In this document: positions 43,565-54,379 of the stretch, in pieces | How positions within the stretch are numbered: the first letter of the stretch is position 1 | Layout of the letters: each line of letters opens with the position of its first letter | NCBI RefSeq assembly: GCF_000722775.1 | Contig: NZ_JPFZ01000013.1 | Location: forward strand, 62,001-126,000 | Origin: Streptococcus mitis subsp. hohhotensis | GTDB lineage: Bacteria; Bacillota; Bacilli; Lactobacillales; Streptococcaceae | Reading direction: 5' to 3' | Length of the DNA: 64,000 bases | The notes under the pieces: model-generated | Seen by the model: only the letters and a program-made list of their open reading frames with translations | Database searches by the model: none | What the model was told of the DNA's origin: nothing | Program-made: the position numbers and the translations under genes

Positions 43565-43584
43565 TTATTTGAGTTGTTTAACTC

Positions 43585-44646
43585 TTAAATAACTATCAAC
43601 TCTTTTGGAGCTAGGGTCAATAATTCACAACCTGTCTCTGTAATCAGAATATCATCCTCGATACGAACGCCGTATTTGCCTTCGATATAGATACCTGGCT
43701 CATCTGTCAATGCCATACCTGCCTTAATAGTTTCTGTAGAAGTCTGGCTAAAGTATGGTTCCTCATGGATATCCAGACCAATGCCGTGGCCAATACCGTG
43801 GGTAAAGTAGTCGCCATAGCCTGCCTCGATGATAATATCACGAGGGATTTTGTCAAAGTCACGGAAACCTAATCCTGCCTTAGCCTGGTCAATCAAGGCT
43901 TGGTTGGCTTTCAAAACCGTATTGTAAATTTCTGCCTGCTCGTCGCTAACATGCCCTAGATAGATAGTCCGTGTCATATCACTGACATAGTGGTCATAAA
44001 GGCAACCGAAGTCCATTGTAATGGCTTCTCCTAGCTCCACTGGTTTGTGCATAGGATGGGCATGAGGTTTGGAAGAGTTGATGCCACTTGCTAAAATAGT
44101 ATCAAATGATAGGCCTGAAGCTCCCAACTCACGCATACGGAAGTCAAGGAAGTTGGCAATCTCAATTTCAGTCTTTCCTGGCTTAATAAAGTCAAGCGCG
44201 TCGCGGAAAGCTTGGTCTGAGATTGAACAAGCCTTGCGAATAGCTGCAATCTCCACTTCATCCTTAATCATTCGAAGACCTTCGACAAACTGAGTTTGTG
44301 GAAGCAAATCAATTCCCTCAAAGGTTGCCTGCATACGGTGATAATAAGACACTGAAATCTCATCTTCAAAACCGATTCGAGACAAGCCCATGTCCTTGAC
44401 AATTCCTGCAATGACAGCCAATTCATCACGGTCAGCCACAATCTCAAAACCACTGGTTTCTTGCTTGGCTGCAATGATATAGCGAGAGTCTGTCACCAAG
44501 ACCTGACGGTCACGGCTGATAAAGACTGTTCCGTTTGAGCCCCAAAAACCAGTCAAATAATAGACGTTTTTAAGGTTATTGATGATGATGCCATCTAGTT
44601 CTTTTTCTTGCATTTTATCTAGAAATGCTTGTACGCGTTTATTCAT
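43585..44646 (-). CDS. pepP: M24 family Xaa-Pro peptidase
   Basis: 353 residues. An N-terminal creatinase-like domain (about 1-125) precedes the pita-bread metallopeptidase domain. The two-metal ligands are in [17 protein letters not shown] (two Asp), THGIGHGIG (His), TDEPGIY (Glu) and GVRIEDD (Glu). It cleaves N-terminal residues before proline in the cytoplasm. It overlaps uvrA by 8 bases. Confidence 0.93.
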   Translation of the reverse strand: MNKRVQAFLDKMQEKELDGIIINNLKNVYYLTGFWGSNGTVFISRDRQVLVTDSRYIIAAKQETSGFEIVADRDELAVIAGIVKDMGLSRIGFEDEISVSYYHRMQATFEGIDLLPQTQFVEGLRMIKDEVEIAAIRKACSISDQAFRDALDFIKPGKTEIEIANFLDFRMRELGASGLSFDTILASGINSSKPHAHPMHKPVELGEAITMDFGCLYDHYVSDMTRTIYLGHVSDEQAEIYNTVLKANQALIDQAKAGLGFRDFDKIPRDIIIEAGYGDYFTHGIGHGIGLDIHEEPYFSQTSTETIKAGMALTDEPGIYIEGKYGVRIEDDILITETGCELLTLAPKELIVI

Positions 44647-47470
44647 GATGTAATTTTCCTTTCAAATAATGTCCTGTGTAGCTGGCTTGGTTAGCAGCTA
44701 CTTCTTCTGGAGTTCCTGTTGCGATGATGGTTCCACCACCGACACCGCCCTCAGGTCCCAAGTCAATAATATGGTCTGCCGTCTTGATAACATCCAGATT
44801 GTGCTCAATGACAAGAACTGTATTGCCATCATCGACAAAGCGAGCTAAAACCTTAAGCAAGCGAGCGATATCCTCGGTATGAAGCCCTGTCGTCGGCTCG
44901 TCCAGAATGTAGAAAGATTTTCCTGTCGATCGTTTGTGGAGTTCACTAGCCAGCTTCATACGCTGGGCTTCTCCCCCAGAAAGGGTGGTAGCAGGTTGCC
45001 CTAGCGTTACATAGCCTAGCCCCACATCCTTGATGGTCTGAAGTTTACGATGAATTTTCGGAATGTGTTGGAAGAACTCCACCGCATCGTTGACAGTCAT
45101 ATCCAAGACCTGCGAGATATTTTTTTCCTTGTAATGGACTTCTAGGGTTTCACTGTTGTAACGGGTCCCGTGGCAAACTTCACAAGCTACATAAACATCT
45201 GGCAAGAAGTGCATCTCAATCTTGATAATCCCATCACCTGAGCAGGCTTCACAACGACCACCCTTGACGTTGAAACTGAAACGACCCTTCTTGTAGCCTC
45301 GAATCTTGGCTTCATTTGTCTGGGCAAAAAGGTCACGTATATCGTCAAAAACTCCTGTATAGGTAGCAGGGTTAGACCTCGGCGTTCGTCCAATTGGACT
45401 CTGGTCAATATCAATCAAGCGGTCTACATGCTCAATACCGGTAATGGTCTTGAATTTGCCAGGCTTGTCTGAATTGCGGTTAAGCTTCTGGGCAATGGCT
45501 TTTTTGAGGATACTGTTGATTAAGGTCGATTTCCCTGAACCTGATACCCCTGTCACCGCGATGAATTTTCCTAATGGGAAACGAGCTGTGACATTTTGCA
45601 GGTTGTTCTCACGCGCTCCCGTCACCTCGATAAAGCGACCATTTCCCACACGACGCTCTTCTGGTACTGGAATAGCACGTTTACCTGATAAATACTGGCC
45701 TGTGATAGACTTGCTGTTACGAGCCACCTGTTTGGGCGTACCTGCAGCAACAATCTCCCCACCAAAAACACCTGCACCAGGACCAACGTCAATCAGATAG
45801 TCCGCTTCGCGCATGGTATCTTCATCATGTTCCACTACGATGAGAGTATTGCCCAAATCTCGCATTTTTTTCAAACTGGCAATCAGGCGGTCATTGTCCC
45901 TCTGGTGGAGACCGATTGACGGCTCATCCAGGATATAAAGGACACCTGATAGGTTGGAACCAATCTGGGTCGCCAAGCGAATACGCTGGCTTTCCCCACC
46001 TGAAAGGGTTCCTGCCGATCGAGATAGGGTCAGATAGTTGAGGCCTACATTATTGAGGAAGGTCAAGCGGTCCTTGATTTCCTTGAGAATGGGACGAGCG
46101 ATGATGGCTTCATTTTCAGACAAGATCAGCTGGCTCACCAAGTCCAAGTGGTCTGCGATAGACAGGTCTGAAATTTCTCCGATATGTGGCCCTTGCTCGC
46201 CACCCACACGGACAGACAAGGCCTGGTCATTGAGGCGATAGCCGTGACAAGTTCCGCAGGTCAGCTCATTCATGTAAAGACGCATCTGGGTGCGGGTGTA
46301 GTCACTATTAGTTTCATGGTAGCGACGCTTGATATTATTGACAACTCCCTCAAAAGGAATATCGATATCGCGCACGCCACCAAATTCATTCTCATAGTGG
46401 AAATGGAATTCCTTACCATCTGAGCCGTAGAGAATCAAGTTCTTATCCTCTTCTGATAAGTCCTCAAAAGGCTTATCCATATCCACTCCAAAGGCTGTCA
46501 TAGCCTGCTCTAGCATGTTTGGATAGTAGTTAGATGAGATAGGATTCCAAGGTGCTAGCGCCCCCTCACGTAAGGTTTTGCTGGCATCTGGTACTACCAA
46601 ATCAGTATCCACCTCCAGCTTGATGCCCAAGCCGTCACACTCACTACAAGAACCAAAAGGAGCATTGAAGGAGAAGAGACGCGGCTCTAACTCTGGAACA
46701 GTAAAACCACAAACTGGGCAGGCATAATGCTCAGAGAAGAGCAACTCAGAGTCGTCCATGGTGTCGATAATGACATAACCTTCTGCAATACAAAGGGCAG
46801 CCTCAATGGAATCAAAGAGACGACTACGAATGCCCTCCTTGATAACAATACGGTCAACCACGACATCAATATTGTGTTGCTTGCTCTTGGACAACTCTGG
46901 CACTTCGGTCACATCATAGACTTCCCCATCCACACGGACACGGACATACCCATCTTTCTGAACCTTCTCGATAACACTCTTATGTTGGCCTTTTTTCTTG
47001 CGGATGACAGGGGCCAAAATCTGCAAGCGCTGGCGTTCAGGTAACTCCAAAACCTTATCCACGATTTGTTCCACAGAAGAAGCCTTGATAGCTCCATGCC
47101 CGTTGATACAGTAAGGCGTTCCCACACGCGCGTAGAGGAGACGCAGATAGTCATTGATTTCAGTCGTGGTTCCCACGGTCGAGCGAGGATTTTTACTAGT
47201 CGTTTTCTGGTCGATGGAAATAGCTGGGCTGAGGCCATCAATGGCATCTACATCAGGCTTCTCCATATTTCCCAAAAACTGGCGAGCGTAGGCTGACAAA
47301 CTCTCCACATAGCGACGTTGTCCCTCCGCATAGAGGGTATCAAAGGCCAGACTGGATTTCCCTGAACCTGACAAACCGGTCACGACAACCAACTTGTCTC
47401 GTGGAATTTCCACGTCAATATTTTTTAAATTATGGGCACGCGCCCCATGAATGACAATTTTATCTTGCAT
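44639..47470 (-). CDS. uvrA: Excinuclease ABC subunit A
   Basis: 943 residues. Damage-recognition ATPase of nucleotide excision repair. Two ABC modules: GLSGSGKSS near residue 33 and GVSGSGKST near residue 640, each with an LSGGE signature. Zinc fingers have CPVC and CEAC/CEVC. The start at 47470 ([10 protein letters not shown]) is chosen because the longer frame to 47503 covers the -10 promoter. It is divergent from corA. Confidence 0.96.
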   Translation of the reverse strand: MQDKIVIHGARAHNLKNIDVEIPRDKLVVVTGLSGSGKSSLAFDTLYAEGQRRYVESLSAYARQFLGNMEKPDVDAIDGLSPAISIDQKTTSKNPRSTVGTTTEINDYLRLLYARVGTPYCINGHGAIKASSVEQIVDKVLELPERQRLQILAPVIRKKKGQHKSVIEKVQKDGYVRVRVDGEVYDVTEVPELSKSKQHNIDVVVDRIVIKEGIRSRLFDSIEAALCIAEGYVIIDTMDDSELLFSEHYACPVCGFTVPELEPRLFSFNAPFGSCSECDGLGIKLEVDTDLVVPDASKTLREGALAPWNPISSNYYPNMLEQAMTAFGVDMDKPFEDLSEEDKNLILYGSDGKEFHFHYENEFGGVRDIDIPFEGVVNNIKRRYHETNSDYTRTQMRLYMNELTCGTCHGYRLNDQALSVRVGGEQGPHIGEISDLSIADHLDLVSQLILSENEAIIARPILKEIKDRLTFLNNVGLNYLTLSRSAGTLSGGESQRIRLATQIGSNLSGVLYILDEPSIGLHQRDNDRLIASLKKMRDLGNTLIVVEHDEDTMREADYLIDVGPGAGVFGGEIVAAGTPKQVARNSKSITGQYLSGKRAIPVPEERRVGNGRFIEVTGARENNLQNVTARFPLGKFIAVTGVSGSGKSTLINSILKKAIAQKLNRNSDKPGKFKTITGIEHVDRLIDIDQSPIGRTPRSNPATYTGVFDDIRDLFAQTNEAKIRGYKKGRFSFNVKGGRCEACSGDGIIKIEMHFLPDVYVACEVCHGTRYNSETLEVHYKEKNISQVLDMTVNDAVEFFQHIPKIHRKLQTIKDVGLGYVTLGQPATTLSGGEAQRMKLASELHKRSTGKSFYILDEPTTGLHTEDIARLLKVLARFVDDGNTVLVIEHNLDVIKTADHIIDLGPEGGVGGGTIIATGTPEEVAANQASYTGHYLKGKLHHE

Positions 47471-47501
47471 CTTTGTTCTTTCTAGTCCATTATTGCTTAC
47501 C

Positions 47502-47507
47502 ATTATA
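47502..47507 (-). promoter_or_regulatory. Extended -10 of uvrA
   Basis: TGG-TATAAT on the minus strand, 32 bases before the start. No LexA/HdiR-like operator was recognised. Confidence 0.5.
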
Positions 47508-47551
47508 CCAAAAAAAGTGAGATTCTATTACCCAAAAGGCTGAATTTGTAG

Positions 47552-47557
47552 TATAAT
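47552..47557 (+). promoter_or_regulatory. -10 of corA
   Basis: TATAAT on the plus strand, 45 bases ahead of corA; the -35 is weak. Confidence 0.45.
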
Positions 47558-47601
47558 AGTACGGTGTGAAAAAATCTGAAAAATGAGAAAGGATAAGGGA
47601 T

Positions 47602-48546
47602 ATGAAACAAGTTTTTCTCTCTACAACAACTGAATTTAAAGAGATCGATACGCTTGAACCGGGTACTTGGATCAATCTCGTCAATCCGACTCAAAATGAA
47701 TCACTCGAAATCGCTAACGCCTTCGATATCGATATTGCGGACCTTCGAGCACCGCTCGATGCGGAAGAAATGTCTCGTATTACCATTGAAGACGAGTATA
47801 CCCTGATTATCGTTGACGTGCCGGTCACAGAAGAAAGAAATAACCGCACCTACTACGTAACCATCCCGCTTGGTATCATCATCACTGAGGAAACCATTAT
47901 CACTACGTGTTTGGAACCACTACCTGTCCTTGATGTCTTTATCAACCGTCGATTGCGTAATTTCTATACTTTTATGCGTTCGCGTTTTATCTTCCAGATT
48001 CTTTATCGCAATGCAGAGCTTTACCTAACAGCCCTTCGTTCGATTGACCGCAAGAGTGAACAAATCGAAAGTCAACTGCATCAATCAACTCGTAATGAAG
48101 AATTGATTGAACTCATGGAATTAGAAAAAACCATCGTCTATTTCAAGGCTTCCCTCAAAACAAATGAGCGTGTGATTAAGAAATTGACCAGCTCAACAAG
48201 TAATATCAAGAAATACCTTGAGGATGAAGACCTGCTTGAAGATACCCTGATTGAAACCCAACAGGCCATCGAGATGGCAGACATTTATGGAAACGTCTTG
48301 CATTCTATGACAGAGACCTTCGCCTCTATCATTTCTAACAACCAGAACAACATCATGAAAACCTTGGCCCTTGTGACCATCGTCATGTCCATCCCAACCA
48401 TGGTCTTTTCTGCCTACGGGATGAACTTTAAGGATAATGAAATCCCCCTAAACGGCGAGCCAAATGCCTTTTGGTTAATCGTCTTTATCGCCTTTGCTAT
48501 GAGTGTCTCGCTCACTCTCTATCTCATCCATAAAAAATGGTTCTAA
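47602..48546 (+). CDS. corA: CorA family magnesium transporter
   Basis: 314 residues. A cytoplasmic N-terminal domain with a long helix is followed by two membrane helices. The GMN selectivity motif is at residues 273-275 (YGMNF), and the outer loop reads KDNEIPLNGEPNAF. It lets Mg2+ in passively as a pentamer. AAAGGA precedes the ATG. It is 11 bases ahead of the next gene, so they form an operon. Confidence 0.95.
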   Translation: MKQVFLSTTTEFKEIDTLEPGTWINLVNPTQNESLEIANAFDIDIADLRAPLDAEEMSRITIEDEYTLIIVDVPVTEERNNRTYYVTIPLGIIITEETIITTCLEPLPVLDVFINRRLRNFYTFMRSRFIFQILYRNAELYLTALRSIDRKSEQIESQLHQSTRNEELIELMELEKTIVYFKASLKTNERVIKKLTSSTSNIKKYLEDEDLLEDTLIETQQAIEMADIYGNVLHSMTETFASIISNNQNNIMKTLALVTIVMSIPTMVFSAYGMNFKDNEIPLNGEPNAFWLIVFIAFAMSVSLTLYLIHKKWF

Positions 48547-48557
48547 GAGGAGTTCCT

Positions 48558-49235
48558 ATGTCTCAGATTGATCTACAAAAATTAACAAAGAAAAACCAAG
48601 AGTTTGTCCACATCGCTACCCAACAATTCATCAAAGATGGGAAAACAGACGCTGAAATCAAGACTATTTTTGAGGAAGTCATTCCTCAAATCCTTGAAGA
48701 GCAAGCCAAGGGTACGACTGCTCGTTCCCTCTATGGCGCACCAACCCATTGGGCTCATAGTTTCACTGTCAAGGAACAATATGAAAAAGAGCATCCAAGA
48801 GAAAATGATGATCCAAAACTCATGATTATGGACTCAGCTTTTTTCATCACTAGCCTCTTTGCCCTCGTCAGTGCCCTCACAACCTTCTTCTCAGCAGATC
48901 AAGCTATCGGTTACGGTTTAATTACTCTCCTATTAGTTGGACTGGTTGGTGGATTTGCCTTCTACTTGATGTACTACTTTGTTTACCAGTATTATGGACC
49001 AGACATGGATCGCAGTCAACGCCCACCTTTCTGGAAATCTGTACTGGTTATCCTAGCTTCTATGTTCCTTTGGTTGCTTGTCTTCTTTGCAACAAGCTTC
49101 CTACCAGCTAGCCTTAATCCAGTACTTGCTCCATTGCCACTGGCTATTATCGGAGCAGCCCTCCTAGCCCTTCGCTTCTATCTCAAAAAACGCTTGAACA
49201 TCCGCAGCGCAAGTGCAGGGCCAACACGTTACTAA
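48558..49235 (+). CDS. DUF1129 family membrane protein
   Basis: 225 residues. A soluble helical N-terminal part (about 1-90) precedes four to five membrane helices. The start at 48558 (MSQIDLQKL) has AGAGGA eight bases upstream; a longer frame overlaps corA. Members are common downstream of corA in streptococci. Function unknown. Confidence 0.85.
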   Translation: MSQIDLQKLTKKNQEFVHIATQQFIKDGKTDAEIKTIFEEVIPQILEEQAKGTTARSLYGAPTHWAHSFTVKEQYEKEHPRENDDPKLMIMDSAFFITSLFALVSALTTFFSADQAIGYGLITLLLVGLVGGFAFYLMYYFVYQYYGPDMDRSQRPPFWKSVLVILASMFLWLLVFFATSFLPASLNPVLAPLPLAIIGAALLALRFYLKKRLNIRSASAGPTRY

Positions 49236-49250
49236 GAAAAGGAAAGAGCT

Positions 49251-49598
49251 ATGGCATATAGTCAATCTTTAGCTCAGCAGATTCGAAAAATTCTAGCGCT
49301 CAAACTTCCTCCCCAAATTTTCGAAGAAGAGCTAGAAGAAAAGAAGCTGTTTGGTGGCCTGGCCTTTATGATTCGTGGTAAAATGGTCCTTACTGTCAGT
49401 TCCAGAAAGGATGAACTGGTTATGGTCAGAATTGGCAAGGAAATGGAGAAGCAAGTTCTACCCCGAACAGGAGCTCATACTACATTGATGAGGGGGCGCC
49501 TTTATCATGGGTATATAGACTTAGATATAGAAGGCCAAAAAGAATTGCCTTACTGGATTGATTTGGCTCTCTCCTATAATCAAGAGTTGACCAAGTAA
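49251..49598 (+). CDS. TfoX N-terminal domain protein
   Basis: 115 residues matching the TfoX_N domain alone: KKLFGGLAFMIRGKM and PYWIDLALSYNQ. It lacks the helical TfoX C-terminal domain, so a competence role as in proteobacteria should not be assumed. AAAGGAAAG lies well upstream of the ATG. Third gene of the corA operon. Confidence 0.85.
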   Translation: MAYSQSLAQQIRKILALKLPPQIFEEELEEKKLFGGLAFMIRGKMVLTVSSRKDELVMVRIGKEMEKQVLPRTGAHTTLMRGRLYHGYIDLDIEGQKELPYWIDLALSYNQELTK

Positions 49599-49632
49599 CT
49601 CATATCTAGCGAGATTACTGATTAGAAAACGA

Positions 49633-49661
49633 AAAGCAACTGCACCAGCGGTTGCTTTTTC
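49633..49661 (+). terminator. Terminator of the corA operon
   Basis: AAAAGCAAC/GTTGCTTTT stem with a run of T. Confidence 0.85.
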
Positions 49662-49700
49662 ACTTGCTTGCCTACAAGCTTCCCTCTACCCTTTTCCCTA

Positions 49701-49729
49701 TAGTTTTCTCCCATCTTTTATGATAAAAT
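49701..49729 (+). promoter_or_regulatory. Possible promoter of the S66 peptidase gene
   Basis: TAGTTT (49701-49706), 17-base spacer, TAAAAT (49724-49729). Confidence 0.4.
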
Positions 49730-49759
49730 AGGCTCAATCAATTTCTAGGAGGAAGAAAT

Positions 49760-50794
49760 ATGGTTTCTACTATTGGTGTTGTTAGTTTATCTAGTGGCAT
49801 TATCGGAGAGGACTTTGTCAAACACGAAGTGGACTTGGGTGTCCAACGTCTCAAGAACCTGGGACTCAATCCTACCTTTTTGCCTCATTCGCTAAAAGGA
49901 TTAGACTTTATCAAGGACCATCCTGAAGCTCGTGCAGAGGATTTGATTCATGCCTTTTCTGATGATAGCATCGACATGATCCTATGCGCCATCGGTGGAG
50001 ACGATACCTATCGCTTACTACCTTATCTTTTTGAAAATGAGCAACTACAAAAGGTTATCAAACAAAAGATTTTTCTTGGCTTCTCGGATACAACTATGAA
50101 CCATCTCATGTTGCATAAACTAGGAATCAAGACTTTTTATGGTCAATCCTTCTTAGCAGACATTTGTGAATTAGACAAGGAGATGTTGCCCTATAGCCTT
50201 CACTACTTTAAAGAATTGATTGAGACGGGAAGAATCTCAGAAATCCGCCCTAGTGACGTTTGGTATGAGGAACGAACTGATTTTAGTCCCAAGGCTCTAG
50301 GAACACCTCGTATCAGTCATACAAATACTGGTTTTGACTTGTTACAAGGAAATGCCCAGTTCGAGGGGGAAATCCTCGGCGGTTGCCTCGAATCCCTCTA
50401 CGATATCTTTGACAACTCTCGATACGCAGATAGCACTGAGCTCTGCCAAAAATACAAACTTTTCCCTGACTTGTCAGACTGGGAAGGAAAGATCCTCTTG
50501 CTAGAAACAAGCGAAGAAAAGCCTGAGCCAGAAGACTTCAAAAAGATGTTGCGGGCTTTAAAGGACACTGGCATATTCGCGGTCATCAGTGGACTCTTAG
50601 TCGGAAAACCTATGGATGAAACTTTCTATGACGACTATAAAGAGGCGCTATTGGATATCATTGACAGCAATATCCCGATTGTCTATAATCTGAATGTCGG
50701 CCACGCGACTCCAAGAGCAATTATCCCCTTTGGAGTCTATGCCCATGTAGATGCACAGAAACAAGTCATTCGCTTTGACTATAACAAAAAATAA
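49760..50794 (+). CDS. S66 family peptidase (LD-carboxypeptidase/MccF-like) with Thr in the nucleophile place
   Basis: 344 residues. S66 enzymes trim murein tetrapeptides or cleave microcin-type conjugates with a Ser-Glu-His triad. The Glu (LLLETSEE) and His (NVGHATPR) motifs are present. The nucleophile elbow, usually GGYGS or GGDDS, reads IGGDDTYRLLPY, with Thr83 where Ser is expected. No signal peptide, so it acts in the cytoplasm. AGGAGG precedes the ATG. It could be a Thr nucleophile, or a catalytically altered homologue. Confidence 0.85.
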   Translation: MVSTIGVVSLSSGIIGEDFVKHEVDLGVQRLKNLGLNPTFLPHSLKGLDFIKDHPEARAEDLIHAFSDDSIDMILCAIGGDDTYRLLPYLFENEQLQKVIKQKIFLGFSDTTMNHLMLHKLGIKTFYGQSFLADICELDKEMLPYSLHYFKELIETGRISEIRPSDVWYEERTDFSPKALGTPRISHTNTGFDLLQGNAQFEGEILGGCLESLYDIFDNSRYADSTELCQKYKLFPDLSDWEGKILLLETSEEKPEPEDFKKMLRALKDTGIFAVISGLLVGKPMDETFYDDYKEALLDIIDSNIPIVYNLNVGHATPRAIIPFGVYAHVDAQKQVIRFDYNKK

Positions 50795-50899
50795 ATAGTG
50801 TCTCTATTTTTGTGCTTTTGTATTCGTTTTCGTTACAATTTGTATCTGAATTTATTGCATTTCGCTAATTTCTATGATATCCTTTTGAAGGAGGTGTAT

Positions 50900-51163
50900 A
50901 TGACAAAACAAAAAATTAATCGAATCGTAGGTTCTATTGGTGCCTTTATTGGAATCATAGTATTTATTGCCTACATACCTCAAATTATCGCTAATTTACA
51001 GGGAAATAAAGCTCAACCATTTCAACCTTTATCAGCTGCTATATCTTGCTTAATCTGGGTTATTTATGGATGGACAAAGGAACCTAAGAAGGATTGGATA
51101 CTAATCATTCCAAATTCAGCTGGTGTTATTTTAGGTGGAATCACTTTTTTGACTTCACTCTAA
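50900..51163 (+). CDS. SemiSWEET family transporter
   Basis: 87 residues with three membrane helices. The PQ motif is in AYIPQIIANLQG, and a second half-motif reads LIWVIYGW. SemiSWEETs dimerise to move sugars by facilitated diffusion. The start at 50900 has a perfect AAGGAGG six bases upstream; the long frame to 50798 is not used. A TTGCAT-17-TATCCT promoter at 50855-50883 may drive it with a very short leader. Confidence 0.85.
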   Translation: MTKQKINRIVGSIGAFIGIIVFIAYIPQIIANLQGNKAQPFQPLSAAISCLIWVIYGWTKEPKKDWILIIPNSAGVILGGITFLTSL

Positions 51164-51182
51164 CAAATCTAATAGTATATAT

Positions 51183-51215
51183 AAAAAGCTGGGAAAAATT
51201 TCTCAGCTTTTTTCT
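51183..51215. terminator. Bidirectional terminator between SemiSWEET and tag
   Basis: AAAAAGCTGgGAA pairs with TTtCtCAGCTTTTTT. T-runs flank both sides, serving the two convergent genes. Confidence 0.8.
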
Positions 51216-51247
51216 ATATTCTCAGATATGCTAGTTACCTGTACATA

Positions 51248-51811
51248 CTAACGACCGCTTTTCCACTCACAATCATTCTCGTGGTCATCAACTATCCCTG
51301 CAGCCTGTAGGAAAGACAAAACAGCGACTGGGCCTGTAAACTTGAAGTCTCGTTTTTTGAGATCTTTGGCTAATTTCTCAGACAAAGCGGTTTTAGCTGG
51401 GGCTTGGCGGTAATCGGGAACATCATTGACGATCGTTTTCCCCTCAACAAAGGACCAAAGATAGGCATCAAAAGAGCCATATTCTGCCTGTAGTCGTAGA
51501 AAGGCTTGGGCGTTAGCGCGTGTAGCAAAAATCTTGGCTCTATTTCGGATGATAGCTGGATTCTCCAGCAAGGCTTCCAATTCGGTATCGGTCATCTCTG
51601 CGACCGCTTGAATTTGATAGCCATGAAAGGCTTGACGGAAAGCTTGGCGTTTGTTGAGCACCGTTTCCCAAGACAGGCCTGCCTGATAGGTCTCCATACA
51701 CAATAACTCAAACAATGCTTGGTCATCATGGAGGGGCTGGCCCCACTCTTCATCATGATAGGCGATATAGAGCGGATTGGTCATCTTGACCCACGAACAA
51801 CGTTTTGTCAT
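51248..51811 (-). CDS. tag: DNA-3-methyladenine glycosylase I
   Basis: 187 residues, helix-hairpin-helix glycosylase that removes 3-methyladenine. It starts MTKRCSWVKMTNP. The zinc-site Cys5 and His19 (YHDEEWG), and the C-terminal DDHENDC His and Cys are present. Nine bases separate it from ruvA, giving the repair cluster mutL-ruvA-tag. Confidence 0.94.
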   Translation of the reverse strand: MTKRCSWVKMTNPLYIAYHDEEWGQPLHDDQALFELLCMETYQAGLSWETVLNKRQAFRQAFHGYQIQAVAEMTDTELEALLENPAIIRNRAKIFATRANAQAFLRLQAEYGSFDAYLWSFVEGKTIVNDVPDYRQAPAKTALSEKLAKDLKKRDFKFTGPVAVLSFLQAAGIVDDHENDCEWKSGR

Positions 51812-51820
51812 GCTCTGCTC

Positions 51821-52414
51821 CTATTTGACCAACATTTTGAGGGCAGACTTAATATAGTTTTCTGCTGTATCTGTCGTTCCTTCAAAGAATTTCTTGATTT
51901 TCTTGAGCTCTGTTGCCTTGTAGCCCAGCGCCAACATTGCTTCCATGGCTTCTTCCAATTCTTGGTTTTCAGCGCTAGCTTGTACTGCCACCTTGGCAGG
52001 AAGGTCATCTCCTGCAACTACTACTTTGCCTTCCAAGTCCAGCACCATCTGCTGGGCTGTTTTCTTACCAATTTTAGGAAACTTGGTCAAATAAGTGATA
52101 TTCTTGGTTTCGATGGCTTGAACCAAGCCAGCATTGTCATCGGCAGCGATAATAGCAAGAGCTGATACAGGGCCAATCCCAGAAACCGAAATCAGACTGA
52201 GAAAGAGCTTTTTCTCGTCTTCTGAGCGAAATCCATAAAGCAGATGAGCATCCTCACGCACAACCTGATGCACATAAATCTGAGCCTCCTGATTGACCTG
52301 TCCTGAGTAGGCATAGGGATTGGCCACATGCAAGATATAACCGATACCGTTGACTTCAAGAACAATGTATTTAGCAGTGATTTTGGTAATGATTCCTTTT
52401 AGATATTCGTACAT
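51821..52414 (-). CDS. ruvA: Holliday junction DNA helicase subunit RuvA
   Basis: 197 residues. OB-fold domain (about 1-62), two helix-hairpin-helix motifs (about 70-130, with [11 protein letters not shown] and [11 protein letters not shown]), and the C-terminal RuvB-binding domain (about 150-197). It binds four-way junctions and recruits RuvB. It follows mutL by 15 bases. No riboflavin genes intervene here, unlike in the S. pneumoniae order remembered. Confidence 0.95.
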   Translation of the reverse strand: MYEYLKGIITKITAKYIVLEVNGIGYILHVANPYAYSGQVNQEAQIYVHQVVREDAHLLYGFRSEDEKKLFLSLISVSGIGPVSALAIIAADDNAGLVQAIETKNITYLTKFPKIGKKTAQQMVLDLEGKVVVAGDDLPAKVAVQASAENQELEEAMEAMLALGYKATELKKIKKFFEGTTDTAENYIKSALKMLVK

Positions 52415-52429
52415 AGTTTTCCTTTTAGT

Positions 52430-54379
52430 TTAATATTTCCCCAACTCACGGAGACTGGTGTGATTTTCCTGAATGCGTCTGAACATCTTTTCCATATCCG
52501 ACTTTGTAAAATGCACCAAAACAGGACGTCCGTGGGGACAGTTGTAGGGATTATCACATTGAGAAAGTTGATAGAGGAGCTGTCTAGCCGAATGGTCGTC
52601 AATACGATGATTGGCCTTGATAGATCGCTTGCAGGACATCATAATAGCCAGCTCTGCTCGATATTTCTTGATAGAAACTTCCTTGGTCAAAAGGAGCATG
52701 TCGCACATCTCATAGATGCCTGACTCAATCTCTTCTTCTGCCATCCAAATAGGATGTTCACGTAGGATGAATTGATTTTCCCCGTACTCTGCTAGAAAGA
52801 CTCCAACTTCCTCCAAAAGTGCCATTCTTTCCTTAAGACGAAGGGCATCATCCGCTGGAAATTCAAAGATATAGGGCACTAGTAGTTGCTGCTGGCTCTG
52901 GTCAACATCGCCAATGCTTTCACGGTACTCCTCGTACTTAACCCGTTCCTGAGCCGCATGCTGGTCTATGATGTAAAGTCCATCTCGCCCTTGGGCAAAG
53001 AGATAGGTTCCATGCATTTGCCCGAAAAATTCCAACTCTGGGAAGCTGGATGATTCTTCTCGCTCCAGTTTGTCATAAGCCTTATCAAGACTAGCTAGGT
53101 CTAACTCCGGATGGTCTAGTTGGTCATAGTTAGCTGGCTTTCTCTCTGCAAAATGCAGTTTTGCTGGCTTGGTCAATCGGTCCAGGGTTTCCTTGGCAAA
53201 TAAAGTCAAATCCTGTCCTTCATCAGTCAATTCTACCTGATAATCAGCTACTTCAGCTTGACTAGGTCTTGTCGGCTCAGTATTCTCATAGTAGAGCGTA
53301 TTTTCTTTGAGTGGGAGAATAGTTTGCTCCACCTTCTCACGATTGCGCACGGTCGATTTAGCAAGATTTTCCAAGGCATCTGGAATCAAGGTTTGTTCCT
53401 TGAGACTATTTGCAATAGCTTCTGAAACCAAGGTCATCAGTTCTTTTTCCTTGGAAATCCGCACCTCTTGCTTGGTTGGATGCACATTGACATCCGCTAG
53501 ATAAGGGTCGATATGAATATGAATGACAGCCAGTGGAAAACGACCTACCATAAGCTTACTACCATAGCCGTCAAGAATAGCACGATTGAGTAAAAAGTTC
53601 TTGATATAACGGCCATTGATGAAGAGGCTAATATAATTGCGATTAGCTCGAGTCAACTCAGGCAAGGACACAAAACCTGTAATTTCGAAATCAAGGTCAG
53701 AATTCTCAATTTCAATCATCTTCTTGGCACTCGCCAAACCGTAAATCCCTGCAATAGCTTGACGCAGTTGACCAGTCCCAGCTGTCCGCGTCATTTCCTT
53801 ACCATCACTAATCAAACTGAAAGAAATCTCAGGATGGGCCAAACCCAGACGATTGACAATATCAATGATATGAGACAACTCCGCTTGCTGACTCTTCATA
53901 TACTTGAGGCGGGCAGGCGTGTTAAAAAAGAGGTCCTCCACACAAACCTTGGTCCCCACAGGACTGGTCGCTGGGATGACTTCTTCTACTTCACCCCCAC
54001 GCGCGACTAGCTGAGTTCCGTGACTTGCACCATCCATAGCCGTCAACAGAGTCAGTACACTGACAGACGCGATAGAAGGAAGGGCTTCACCACGAAAACC
54101 AAGCGTCCGAATCCGAAAGAGATCTGCCTGATTTTTTATTTTACTGGTCGCATGACGACGCAGAGCCAGCTCTACCTCATCGTGGGCAATTCCATGACCA
54201 TTATCCGTGATTTGAATCTTCTTGAGACCTGCTTCCTCAATCTCAATGATAATCTGACTAGATCCCGCATCAATAGCATTTTCTACCAACTCTTTGACCA
54301 CACTGGCAGGACGTTCAATAACCTCTCCAGCCGCGATTTGGTTTGCCAACACCTCTGGCAATTCAATAATATGAGACAT
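52430..54379 (-). CDS. mutL: DNA mismatch repair protein MutL (HexB)
   Basis: 649 residues. The N-terminal GHKL ATPase has [16 protein letters not shown] and GFRGEAL motifs. The C-terminal dimerisation domain has the endonuclease motif DQHA(x)2E(x)4E starting at Asp472, together with SCKRSIKA and CPHGRP metal motifs, so it may nick DNA as in MutH-less bacteria. An AAAGGGG ribosome site precedes the ATG. It heads the mutL-ruvA-tag operon; mutS is not in the window. Confidence 0.96.
   Translation of the reverse strand: MSHIIELPEVLANQIAAGEVIERPASVVKELVENAIDAGSSQIIIEIEEAGLKKIQITDNGHGIAHDEVELALRRHATSKIKNQADLFRIRTLGFRGEALPSIASVSVLTLLTAMDGASHGTQLVARGGEVEEVIPATSPVGTKVCVEDLFFNTPARLKYMKSQQAELSHIIDIVNRLGLAHPEISFSLISDGKEMTRTAGTGQLRQAIAGIYGLASAKKMIEIENSDLDFEITGFVSLPELTRANRNYISLFINGRYIKNFLLNRAILDGYGSKLMVGRFPLAVIHIHIDPYLADVNVHPTKQEVRISKEKELMTLVSEAIANSLKEQTLIPDALENLAKSTVRNREKVEQTILPLKENTLYYENTEPTRPSQAEVADYQVELTDEGQDLTLFAKETLDRLTKPAKLHFAERKPANYDQLDHPELDLASLDKAYDKLEREESSSFPELEFFGQMHGTYLFAQGRDGLYIIDQHAAQERVKYEEYRESIGDVDQSQQQLLVPYIFEFPADDALRLKERMALLEEVGVFLAEYGENQFILREHPIWMAEEEIESGIYEMCDMLLLTKEVSIKKYRAELAIMMSCKRSIKANHRIDDHSARQLLYQLSQCDNPYNCPHGRPVLVHFTKSDMEKMFRRIQENHTSLRELGKY

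Noticed and set aside
45444-45800. 118-codon frame antisense to uvrA, and similar long antisense frames opposite mutL, rplB, rpsE, infA-region and ribosomal genes
   Set aside because: They mirror strongly coding frames on the other strand, lack ribosome sites and resemble no family.
49251-49598. TfoX-type competence activator
   Set aside because: Only the N-terminal domain is present; no evidence links it to streptococcal competence.
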